NCBI GenBank assembly: GCA_900538555.1
Contig: UPYI01000003.1
Span: forward strand, 185,445-249,444
Direction: 5' to 3'
Length of the DNA: 64,000 bases
From: an uncultured Porphyromonadaceae bacterium
Lineage (GTDB): Bacteria > Bacteroidota > Bacteroidia > Bacteroidales > Barnesiellaceae
Shown: positions 8,499 through 16,165 of the stretch, piece by piece
Numbering within the stretch: position 1 is the stretch's first letter
Layout: each line of letters opens with the position of its first letter
Program-made: the position numbers and the translations under genes
The notes under the pieces: generated by a model
Databases searched by the model: none
The model's input: only the letters and a program-made list of their open reading frames with translations
Told to the model about the DNA's origin: nothing

Positions 8499-10442
8499 TT
8501 ATACATTAAATTTTTTCAACATTTGCAGCACCCGCAGTATTTCACCTACGTTGGAAGCATAACTGATGGCACCGCGACCTTCGAACGGAGGATTGCCGTC
8601 GAACAGTTCGGAAATGGTTCCGATACAGTTTTCGGACATCTCTTCTTCGAAGCCGATCAACATTCTTTCCAAGAACGAGACACCGCTCACCCCGAATACT
8701 TTCAGATAAGCATCGGCATAGGCACCCATGAGCCACGGACGAGCCGGACCCTGGTGGTATGCTTTTTCCCGTTCGACTTCCGAACCCTGATAGGTGGGAT
8801 GGTAGCCGTAGCTTTTCGGGCTTAACGTACGGATGCCTTTGGGTGTCAGCAATTCACGGGTAACGACATCCAGCACGCTCTTTCTCTGCCGTCTGTCGAG
8901 CGGAGTATATTCCAACGAAATCGCGATCAACATATTCGGGCGTACGCTCCAATCGGCGAAGTTGCCATCGACGAAATCGAAGAGATAACCGCAGTCGTTC
9001 ATGAACGTAGATATGAAAGAGTTCCCGCATTGCTCGGCAGTCGTGTTCCACAACGATACATTGGCTGCCGCTTCGGGCTGGTTCTCGTACAACGAGGAGG
9101 CGAATTTAAGAGCATTGTACCACAAAGCATTAAATTCTACCAGATAGCCGCTGCGCTGACTTACCGCATGACCGTCCACCACGCCGTTCATCCACGAGAT
9201 CACTTGATCTTTTCCGTTTGAATAAAGCAGTTTATTCTCGTGCAGGAAGAGGTTGGGATGTTTGCCTTTGATAATGAAATCGACAATGTCGTACACCAAT
9301 TTACCATAGTGTTCGCGAGCTTTGTCCAGACCCATCTGACGGGCATATTGCTGTATCGTCCAGATGAGCCACAGTCCGGTATCCGGCACATCTATGCCTG
9401 CTATAACGGCATCGGGGGCTTTGGTTTTCATGAAATGCCGGAATGCTTTCTCGAACGATTTCATTACTTCGTGGAACATCGGTTCGTCGTCTATCGCCAA
9501 CGTACAGCCCGGTAAGGCAATTGCCTGCACACGGGAGCTGACTGACAGCCACGGATAGCCCGCCAATATATACGAGCCCTGTTTGTTTTTGATATAGAAC
9601 TGCTGAGCCGAATTTTTCAGGCAGTTGAAGAAACTGGAACGATGCGTACGGCTATTGATTTCGTTATTGTATGTCGTCTCCAACGAACGGGGTTTGGCTT
9701 CGCCTACTCCTGCCGAGAAGATGATGCTTTCACCTTTTTTAATGGAGAGCTCGAAATAGCCGGGAACGAACAGGTCTTCCTGATACGGATAGCCCCGCTC
9801 TTGGTCTTTGATATATTCAATGCCTTTATACCAATGCGGATCGAACACAAATTCCGGTTTTTTATTGAATTGCATGTACATACGGGGGTAACCGTCGTAC
9901 AGGCAGCAGCTTATGCCGTTGGCTACCGGCTCGCAGGCTGTGTTGATATTCGAATTTTCGACACACAGGTTGTTTGCATTTCGGAATGCGAGGAACGGGC
10001 GGAACTGGATTGTCGTAGGCGAATGAGCCTCTACCAACGTATATTTAATCAAAATACGGTTCTCGTGCGAAATGAATGTCTTTTCTTTGGTCAAGATCAC
10101 TCCGCCGACACGATAAATTGCCTGAGGGACCGTTTCGCAATTAAATTCACGAATGTACTTATGCCCGTTGGGGCTGAAACAATCTCCGCCATACTTGTGC
10201 AACCCGAGATTGAAAGCGGCATTATGCTGTATTACCGTTTCATCCAGCGAAGAAAGCAAGACATGGTTTCCGCCATCCAGTTCGGGGATAGGGATCACCA
10301 AAAGTCCATGCTGTTTACGGGTGTTACAACCGACGATCGTCGTACAATGATAAGCCCCGGACTTGTTGGTGCGCAACATTTCTTTACGCAGAGATTGTTC
10401 AAGGTTTATCATCTGACTTTTGTCAAACTTCAAATAACTCAT
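8499..10442 (-). CDS. Glycogen debranching enzyme (amylo-alpha-1,6-glucosidase, GH133 type)
   Basis: 647 residues. The N-terminal domain (about 1-270) is the bacterial GDE N-terminal type, with TNKSGAYHCTTIVGCNTRKQHG and then FNLGLHKYGGDCFSPNGHKYIREF. The C-terminal (alpha/alpha)6 barrel (about 290-640) carries IAGIDVPDTGLWLIWTIQQYAR, GKDQVISWMNGVVDGHAVSQRSGYLVEFNALWYNAL, and YHQGPARPWLMGAYADAYLK. The family removes alpha-1,6-linked glucose from limit-dextrin branches of glycogen in the cytoplasm. It is the first gene of the GDE-GT4-GH57 run and probably carries the operon promoter upstream of 10442, although I could not find a clean promoter. Confidence 0.93.
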   Translation of the reverse strand: MSYLKFDKSQMINLEQSLRKEMLRTNKSGAYHCTTIVGCNTRKQHGLLVIPIPELDGGNHVLLSSLDETVIQHNAAFNLGLHKYGGDCFSPNGHKYIREFNCETVPQAIYRVGGVILTKEKTFISHENRILIKYTLVEAHSPTTIQFRPFLAFRNANNLCVENSNINTACEPVANGISCCLYDGYPRMYMQFNKKPEFVFDPHWYKGIEYIKDQERGYPYQEDLFVPGYFELSIKKGESIIFSAGVGEAKPRSLETTYNNEINSRTHRSSFFNCLKNSAQQFYIKNKQGSYILAGYPWLSVSSRVQAIALPGCTLAIDDEPMFHEVMKSFEKAFRHFMKTKAPDAVIAGIDVPDTGLWLIWTIQQYARQMGLDKAREHYGKLVYDIVDFIIKGKHPNLFLHENKLLYSNGKDQVISWMNGVVDGHAVSQRSGYLVEFNALWYNALKFASSLYENQPEAAANVSLWNTTAEQCGNSFISTFMNDCGYLFDFVDGNFADWSVRPNMLIAISLEYTPLDRRQRKSVLDVVTRELLTPKGIRTLSPKSYGYHPTYQGSEVEREKAYHQGPARPWLMGAYADAYLKVFGVSGVSFLERMLIGFEEEMSENCIGTISELFDGNPPFEGRGAISYASNVGEILRVLQMLKKFNV

Positions 10443-10577
10443 ATTAGTATTTTATTCAGGTTAATTGCCCATTTAAGGGAAATCATATAATTAATGCGAT
10501 TACGAATATAACAGTTCTACAACAAACGAGCAAAGTTTTTTTAGTCTTTTTTTAGTAAAAAATCAAAACACGAAAAT

Positions 10578-10610
10578 GCCGGGGGCATATCTTTTCCGCC
10601 CGGCTTTTTT
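10578..10610. terminator. GC hairpin in the marC / glycogen intergenic region
   Basis: Arms GCCGGG (10578-10583) and CCCGGC (10599-10604) are followed by six T on the plus strand and by ATTTT on the minus strand. On the minus strand it lies downstream of marC and upstream of the glycogen genes, so it probably ends marC transcription. The longer T-run faces the other way. Confidence 0.6.
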
Positions 10611-10666
10611 CTTGATAAATAAAGGTGACAAATCGCCTCCGATTCTTTACCCGACGTATATGCAGT

Positions 10667-11266
10667 TTATTGGAAACTTGCCATGGCTACTGCCAGATTT
10701 TCCAAGAACATCCGCACTGAAATCGCCAGCAGGATAATTCCGAAAAATTTACGCAGCACATATACGCCCGCCTTGCCCAGCAACCGCTCCAATATATATA
10801 CGTTTTTAATGACAATATATACTACTATAATATTCAATAATAATCCCAACAGGATATTTATGTCGGAATACATCGCCCGCAACGAAAACAATGTGGTGAA
10901 AGATCCGGCTCCGGCTATCAACGGGAAAACCAGCGGCACCAGCACCACCGAGCCTTCCGGACCGTCGTTCCGAAATATTTCTATACCGAATATCATCTCG
11001 ACCGCCATGACAAACAATATCAGCGAACCTGCAATGGCAAAAGAGGATATATCGACATGAAACAATCTCAGAATCATCTCTCCCATAAAGAAGAATGCCA
11101 GAAAGAGCAATAAGGAATAGACAGCCACTTTCATCGGATGCAACGAGTTGCCTTTCTGTTTCAGGTCGATAATGATAGGCGTCAGCCCGGTAACGTCTAT
11201 TACTGCAAACAGGATGATAAATGCACTCAGCATTTCCTGAAAGTTGAACGATGTGAAGAAATTCAT
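10667..11266 (-). CDS. marC: MarC family integral membrane protein
   Basis: 199 residues with six hydrophobic segments. Family landmarks are FAVIDVTGLTPIIIDLKQKG in the first third and VPLVFPLIAGAGSFTTLFSL in the middle. MarC proteins are six-helix inner-membrane proteins once linked to multidrug resistance and now of unclear function; transport of small neutral solutes has been proposed. It is transcribed alone, divergent from the Crp-type gene at 11412. A -7 box (TAACTTTG, minus, 11297-11304) precedes it without a clear -33 box. Confidence 0.93.
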   Translation of the reverse strand: MNFFTSFNFQEMLSAFIILFAVIDVTGLTPIIIDLKQKGNSLHPMKVAVYSLLLFLAFFFMGEMILRLFHVDISSFAIAGSLILFVMAVEMIFGIEIFRNDGPEGSVVLVPLVFPLIAGAGSFTTLFSLRAMYSDINILLGLLLNIIVVYIVIKNVYILERLLGKAGVYVLRKFFGIILLAISVRMFLENLAVAMASFQ

Positions 11267-11384
11267 AGTCGGATTATTTAAGGTATCTTACAGATGCAAA
11301 GTTAATGAAAAAAAAGAAAAACAATACTTTCTAAAAGAAGAAGATGTTTTCTTTTTGGAATAAAGTTGTTCGAAAAAAAATGCT

Positions 11385-11392
11385 TAGATTTG
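11385..11392 (+). promoter_or_regulatory. Putative -7 box for the Crp-type regulator
   Basis: TAGATTTG matches the Bacteroidota -7 consensus TAnnTTTG. It ends 19 bp before the ATG at 11412, leaving only a very short leader; translation may begin at the ATG at 11421 instead. No TTTG at ideal distance is present. Confidence 0.45.
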
Positions 11393-11411
11393 GGAATCAA
11401 ATGATCGTTGT

Positions 11412-12113
11412 ATGGAAAGCATGTACGAAATATTAATGCAGTTGCCTATATTTCAAGGCATAAGCCGGACAAAAATATCGGAATTGATCGAAAAGACCAA
11501 GTTCCATTTCCTAAAATACCAAGACAAAGAGCCGGTACTGACAAAAGGTGAAGCGTATCCCCAACTGAAATTTTTAATCTCCGGAAACCTGAGAGTCGTT
11601 ACCGGCGACCATTCGGGAAAAATCAAAATTTCGGAAATCATACATGCCCCCAATATCATCGTACCGAATTATCTGTTCGGTATGAATACGGTTTCACCGT
11701 CGGATGTATTCGCATCGGAGAGTGCCGGCATCATGCAATTCGACAAATCGACCTTTATCAAGATCCTGCAATCCGACCCGATCGCGTTGATCAATGTGCT
11801 GAATCTTCTGTCGCAATCGTCTCAACGGGGATTCGAGATGCTGTACACCTCCGCTTCGGGCGACATCAAAAAACGTTTCGCCCAATGGGTATTGAACACC
11901 ACAGGGAAAAGGGCATCCGACATCCGGATCGAATGCAAGCAGAAAGATCTATATGCCTTCTTCGGCGTGCAGCGTTCGGCATTCGTCAATATGCTGAACG
12001 AAATGGAAGAAGACGGCATCCTGACATTCGACACGAACGGAGTACAGATCATTTCCCGAGACCGGCTGTACGATGTCGTCAAATCGCTGACAGATAGCGA
12101 CGAGGAACTATAA
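11412..12113 (+). CDS. Crp/Fnr family transcriptional regulator
   Basis: 233 residues. An N-terminal cyclic-nucleotide-binding-like beta barrel (about 10-125) shows GEAYPQLKFLISGNLRVVT and a helix (ALINVLNLLSQSSQ) linking to a winged helix. The HTH lies at about 185-215 (KDLYAFFGVQRSAFVNMLNEMEEDGIL). No four-cysteine iron-sulfur cluster as in Fnr is visible, and the cAMP-contact residues of Crp are not obvious, so the signal is unknown. It is a single gene divergent from marC, followed by a strong terminator. Confidence 0.9.
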   Translation: MESMYEILMQLPIFQGISRTKISELIEKTKFHFLKYQDKEPVLTKGEAYPQLKFLISGNLRVVTGDHSGKIKISEIIHAPNIIVPNYLFGMNTVSPSDVFASESAGIMQFDKSTFIKILQSDPIALINVLNLLSQSSQRGFEMLYTSASGDIKKRFAQWVLNTTGKRASDIRIECKQKDLYAFFGVQRSAFVNMLNEMEEDGILTFDTNGVQIISRDRLYDVVKSLTDSDEEL

Positions 12114-12161
12114 CAGGCAAACGGAGGGAAACAGGTTTATCGCAACTCCGATCATAGAAAG

Positions 12162-12224
12162 AACGTAACGCACCGTGTACGGCATAGAGTAAAGACTCCC
12201 GACACGGTGCGTTACGTTTTCTGT
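12162..12224 (+). terminator. Rho-independent terminator of the Crp-type gene
   Basis: A 16-bp perfect stem (ACGTAACGCACCGTGT at 12162-12177 with its complement at 12202-12217) has a 24-base loop and is followed by TTTTCTGTTTTT-like sequence. It separates this gene from the convergent aldose epimerase gene. Confidence 0.85.
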
Positions 12225-12238
12225 TTTTGCCGACCGGA

Positions 12239-13117
12239 CTACATAGCCCGTTCGACCGTTATCGTATATTCGGCGGAAAATACCGATCCGGCGGAAAGCC
12301 GTTCGATCCATTTCTTATTTTCGAAATCACCGGCATATCCCACGGCATCGCAACGTCCATACCACGGTTCGATGCAGACGAAAGGTGCATTCTTTTCAGG
12401 AGGCGACCACAAGCCTACCAACGGAGCGGCAAATGCAAGAGTGATATAGGGCTTTCCGGACTTGTCGCACAACGTCACCCGCCGGATCTGCGAATCCTCG
12501 AATATCAGCGCATCGGTATCGAATGTATGCCGATCAACCGGCAGACGTCCGCCCGTCAGGTTCAATGTGCGGCTGTCCTGAACCGCGCAACCTTTTTCGC
12601 CGAGCGGCGTATATTGCAACGGTCCGGATGTGTCGAATTCGAAATAGCCGCGCATCATCTCGTCGGGATTGAAATCGGGATAATAAAAAGCCGGATGCGC
12701 TCCGATCTGGAACGGCAGCACGGTATCGCCCGTATTCCTCACCTGCCACTGTACCGTTATGTTATTTCCACACAACCGGTAACCGATCTCCAATTCAAAC
12801 GCGAACGGGAAGTGCGCCAAAGTATCGGCATTGCTTACCAGCCGGAACCGCAACTCGTCGTCCGTTGCCTTTATGGTTTCAAAATCCATATCACGGGCAA
12901 AGCCATGTTGCCCCATCGTGTATGTTTTTCCGTCGTGGCGAAACTCGTTGTTCCACACCGCCCCTACGATCGGGAACAACACCGGAGAGTGACGTTTCCA
13001 AAAAGCCGGATCGGCTTGCCACAAATATTCGGTCTGGTGCCGGTCGAGAATGGAACATAGCTCCGCACCCGACTCCGAAACCGCAATCGTCAATAGTTCG
13101 TTAGATAATGTTTTCAT
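12239..13117 (-). CDS. Aldose 1-epimerase family protein (LacX-like)
   Basis: 292 residues of the galactose-mutarotase fold. Residues 1-70 include SGAELCSILDRHQTEYLWQ and PVLFPIVGAVWNNEFRHDGKTY. Then come MGQHGFARDMDF (first catalytic His region), LPFQIGAHPAFYYP (second His) and an acidic C-terminal site (CIEPWYGRCDAVGY, with Glu as the likely base). The family interconverts alpha and beta anomers of hexoses; LacX-like members are poorly characterised and the sugar is not known. It is cytoplasmic. It lies downstream of, and in the same direction as, the PAS gene (18 bp gap), so the CDF-PAS-epimerase genes may form one transcript. Confidence 0.9.
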   Translation of the reverse strand: MKTLSNELLTIAVSESGAELCSILDRHQTEYLWQADPAFWKRHSPVLFPIVGAVWNNEFRHDGKTYTMGQHGFARDMDFETIKATDDELRFRLVSNADTLAHFPFAFELEIGYRLCGNNITVQWQVRNTGDTVLPFQIGAHPAFYYPDFNPDEMMRGYFEFDTSGPLQYTPLGEKGCAVQDSRTLNLTGGRLPVDRHTFDTDALIFEDSQIRRVTLCDKSGKPYITLAFAAPLVGLWSPPEKNAPFVCIEPWYGRCDAVGYAGDFENKKWIERLSAGSVFSAEYTITVERAM

Positions 13118-13135
13118 CGTATATATCGTTGTTAA

Positions 13136-13474
13136 TCATTGTGCGTCGCGATCGTAGTGCGGCATATCCTCCGGTATCTCCATCGATATTTCGACAAGCC
13201 CTCCTACCTTACCGTCTTTCATCCATGCCGTCTGGTAAATCATTTTCCGAATTCCCCGTTTACGAATCGTATAAGAATTGGTACCTCCGGTCGCCAACAG
13301 ACAGGCGATAATCTCTTTGGAACGTTCGGAATGACAATCATTCAGATTCTTTCCGATCAGGTCGCCATGCGAAGAGAATGTCGCCCGCGCTTTCTTGTTC
13401 ATGAATATGATATTGCAATCGGCATCCGTTACGGTCACCGCACAATTCATTTCTTCTGCCCACTCGTACATCAT
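13136..13474 (-). CDS. Small single-domain PAS protein
   Basis: About 112 residues from MMYEWAEEMN. The PAS fold is seen in CAVTVTDADCNIIFMNKKARATF, GDLIGKNLNDCHSERSKEII and the closing strands MIYQTAWMKDGKVGGLVEISMEI. No output domain is attached, so it is a free-standing sensor or binding module; the CHS/CH motif (NDCHSERS) hints at haem or metal but this is only a guess. The frame is open up to an ATG at 13529-13531 that overlaps the stop of the CDF gene by one base (TGATG). However, AAAAGATAAGAAC before the two ATGs at 13474 and 13471 looks like the better translation start. It is probably coupled to the CDF gene. Confidence 0.8.
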   Translation of the reverse strand: MMYEWAEEMNCAVTVTDADCNIIFMNKKARATFSSHGDLIGKNLNDCHSERSKEIIACLLATGGTNSYTIRKRGIRKMIYQTAWMKDGKVGGLVEISMEIPEDMPHYDRDAQ

Positions 13475-13530
13475 GTTCTTATCTTTTATATCATGTAAAA
13501 CGAAATCAGTATTTTTTATCCCCCCCTGCA

Positions 13531-14445
13531 TCAGACCGTTTTTCGGGGTTCGAGATGGATATAGACGATCGTCTCCTCGCCCAACAGGCTCTTGATGCGC
13601 CCCTCGATAGCCGACGAAGTATCGTGCGCCTTTACCAAAGGCACATTCCCATCCATACGTATATGCACCTCAACAGCACAATAGTTACCGATGCGGCGCG
13701 TGCGCAAATGGTGGGGATCGCTTACCCCTTGAAAAGAGTTCAAGATCTGCATGATCTCTTGCTCCGTTTCCTCCGGAAGCGATTTTTCCAACAGTTCTTC
13801 CACGCAAGGCACAACCAGTTGTACGGCGACCTTACAAATAAAAAAGCTCACCAGCACAGCCGCCGCCGGATCGAGAATAACCCACTTGTCGCCCAACAGA
13901 ATCGCACCGCCAATACCTACCGCCGTACCGATCGACGAAAAAGCATCGCTGCGGTGATGCCAGGCATTCGCCACAACCGATTGGGAGCCGAGCTTTTTCC
14001 CCCGGGCTATCGTATAATGGTAAAGGATTTCCTTGAAAAGTACAGATATGATCGCAGCAACCAAAGCCACCATGCCGGGGCTTTTCAACGGTTTGCCGTT
14101 AAACACACCGTAAATATCCGATGCCCCGTTCCAGAATATGCCTACCCCCACGAGAAACAGAATACATCCGATCAGCAAAGTCGCCAACGTCTCGAATTTA
14201 CCGTGCCCGTAGTCGTGTTCCTTGTCCTGCGGTTTATTCGAAATCCGGACAAATACGAACACAATAATGTCGGTTACGAAATCGGACAGGGAGTGTACGG
14301 CATCGGCAATCATCGCGGCAGAATTTCCTACAATTCCCGCCACGAATTTCAACACGAGAAGCAACGCATTCACTATGCTTCCCGCCAACGTCACTTTATA
14401 AATTCCCTTCTCCCTCTCTTTGGAAGTGAGTTTCAACGCATCCAT
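13531..14445 (-). CDS. Cation diffusion facilitator family transporter
   Basis: 304 residues. The TM2 metal site is in MIADAVHSLSDFVTD (Asp48, Asp55 region) and the TM5 site in NAWHHRSDAFSSIG (about 160-173, with His and Asp). YGHGKFETLATL marks the loop between TM2 and TM3. The C-terminal cytoplasmic domain (about 205-300) has HHLRTRRIGNYCAVEVHIRMDG. These carriers export divalent cations (Zn, Fe, Mn, Co) by proton exchange across the inner membrane; the HD-D type sites suggest Zn or Fe/Mn but cannot fix it. Followed with a one-base overlap by the PAS gene. Confidence 0.93.
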   Translation of the reverse strand: MDALKLTSKEREKGIYKVTLAGSIVNALLLVLKFVAGIVGNSAAMIADAVHSLSDFVTDIIVFVFVRISNKPQDKEHDYGHGKFETLATLLIGCILFLVGVGIFWNGASDIYGVFNGKPLKSPGMVALVAAIISVLFKEILYHYTIARGKKLGSQSVVANAWHHRSDAFSSIGTAVGIGGAILLGDKWVILDPAAAVLVSFFICKVAVQLVVPCVEELLEKSLPEETEQEIMQILNSFQGVSDPHHLRTRRIGNYCAVEVHIRMDGNVPLVKAHDTSSAIEGRIKSLLGEETIVYIHLEPRKTV

Positions 14446-14591
14446 ATATCCATCTGCCTATAAAAAAGCGACAAAAAACAGGCTACCGTTTTCCGCCACT
14501 TCGTGATAATGAGAGGATAAAGATAACATAATTTTTCTATAAATGCGGCATTCCTGCCGCATTTATAGAAAAAGATTCAGCAAATAAGATA

Positions 14592-15731
14592 TTATTCTCT
14601 GCCCATCATCCTTTTCCAAGCTATATCGGCATGAAGGCGTGCCTGCTCCGACCCGTAGTCATGCCCATCGAGAGAACGATACCTGTTCGGATTGGACACC
14701 ATTTTCTCGACCGGAACAGCTCGACCGCCACCGCATACAAGTGCAAGTACAAGAAGTATTTGCAGAATCATCTGAATGAGAGCCATCAGCAAGCCCCACG
14801 CCGCGATAAGCGAACCAACGACGTAAACGACACTGAAAGCGGTGAAGATAATTCCATTGGCTACGCCCAATGTCCGGACATTCTTTACCAACGACCAGAG
14901 GATGCCGCCCAACGCACACCCCAGCAAACCGGCTACACTAATTATATCGTGAACTCTGCCACGGATACCGAACGATGGCATAAGGAATGCCAAAAGAAGC
15001 AAGACCGGGATACAAATAACCAAACCGATAGCCATAGGCTTGATGGATATTTTCTTACCGGAATCAAATCCGAACAGAAGTATCTCGTAAAGTTTGATAC
15101 TGTAAATCTGGAAAACCACAAAAACCACAAACGGGATCACTCGTAGCAACGAGCCCCAAAAGCCGTAAGTCTCTTTATCGCACCACCAGAAGGTGTTCTT
15201 TCCCAAAGTGGAATATGCCCAAATCTCGAACAACGAGGCAATAAGGATACAGACGGGCACAATCACGATAGCCAACCGGCGCATGGCATAGTTTCCAAGC
15301 CCTCCGAACGCAAACACCATCGCCACGACGAACAATAGGGAAATCAGGAGATAAGGCGTGTAAGAGGCAAACCATTTGCCCACCCACGTATGCTGGACCC
15401 GGCTGCGGGTATCGCCGAAAATGTCGGTCGTCCCCTCCTTATTGTCGTCGCTGAAAAGAAGCTGGCTATCGGAGATAGCATAAGGAACACCGCCGAAACG
15501 AACCAATCCGTAGCTTTCGCTTCCCGACAGGGTGCGCTCTACGGTAACAGTTTCACCCAAAGGTAGTTTGAACGCTTCGACACCACACACCTCGGAACCG
15601 CTTTCGGCTGTGATGATTTTGTAAACGGAGACAGAGTCCGACAAATGATAATCAAGTACATATCGCTGTGCCGGGGCGACCAGCGGAAATACAATAGCAA
15701 GGCACAAGCCCCAAAGGAATTTTTTGAACAT
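14592..15731 (-). CDS. Conserved membrane protein of unknown function
   Basis: 379 residues from the ATG at 15731 (MFKKFLWGLCLAIVF). I do not recognise a named family. Visible parts are a signal peptide ending near VAPAQ; a small beta-rich outer domain of about 90 residues that resembles a bacterial SH3-type fold (ETVTVERTLSGSESYGLVRFGG); a polar linker with LLFSDDNKEGTTDIFGDTRSR; then seven or so hydrophobic segments from about residue 115 to 345; and a charged C-terminal tail. Glycines and aromatics near WWCDKETYGFWGSLLR could line a membrane site. It stands alone between the CDF gene and a repeat element. An in-frame ATG 36 bp upstream is less likely as start because it would bury the signal peptide. 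Confidence 0.75.
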   Translation of the reverse strand: MFKKFLWGLCLAIVFPLVAPAQRYVLDYHLSDSVSVYKIITAESGSEVCGVEAFKLPLGETVTVERTLSGSESYGLVRFGGVPYAISDSQLLFSDDNKEGTTDIFGDTRSRVQHTWVGKWFASYTPYLLISLLFVVAMVFAFGGLGNYAMRRLAIVIVPVCILIASLFEIWAYSTLGKNTFWWCDKETYGFWGSLLRVIPFVVFVVFQIYSIKLYEILLFGFDSGKKISIKPMAIGLVICIPVLLLLAFLMPSFGIRGRVHDIISVAGLLGCALGGILWSLVKNVRTLGVANGIIFTAFSVVYVVGSLIAAWGLLMALIQMILQILLVLALVCGGGRAVPVEKMVSNPNRYRSLDGHDYGSEQARLHADIAWKRMMGRE

Positions 15732-15989
15732 AATTTTATTTAGAATTAAAATCCGATGCAAATACATGGCACACTATGTACGGTAAACCGCTATGCCTTC
15801 TTCATCCCCCACGTTTTCAACAAACAAGACAAGCATAACACTTCTTGATTCTTCAAAAAGATCTTGCCCCGAACCATTACATAGCAAAGTTAATACAAAT
15901 ATTTGAATTATAACTATTCAAAGCTAATAAATCGGAACGTATTCGGGCTATGCCGATTACATTCCGGTTATTCCGACACATGGAAAAGA
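15732..15989. other. Upstream region of the membrane protein gene
   Basis: No coding frame is supported; a 102-codon plus-strand frame at 15903-16211 runs into the end of nifJ and is rejected. A -7 box for the minus strand (TAACTTTG, 15887-15894) may serve the membrane-protein gene. Confidence 0.4.
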
Positions 15990-16137
15990 GTGGCGTCACA
16001 ATACCCAACCTGCCGCATAGCCATTGGGATTCGGGGTAAGTCGTTTACGTTAGTACTCATCTGCACCTTGCATCTTAGATATTCTAACGCAGCAAAAAGG
16101 AGCTGCATCAAAACTTACGTTTCGACGCAACTCCTTT
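15990..16137 (-). repeat. Terminator-linked dispersed repeat, copy A (3' of nifJ)
   Basis: Read on the minus strand it starts with an imperfect hairpin (AAAGGAGTTGCGTCGAAAC / TTTTGATGCAGCTCCTTTTT). It continues with TGCGTTAGAATATCTAAGAT, GCAAGGTGCAGATGAGTACT, AACGTAAACGACTTAC and CCCGAATCCCAATGGCTATG. The same sequence order is found at 21131-21300, 60892-61057 and, more diverged, at 57987-58090. It begins 29 bp after the nifJ stop and the hairpin probably ends nifJ transcription. Confidence 0.8.
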
Positions 16138-16165
16138 CTATTTCAATCTATTCTGTTACGAACGA

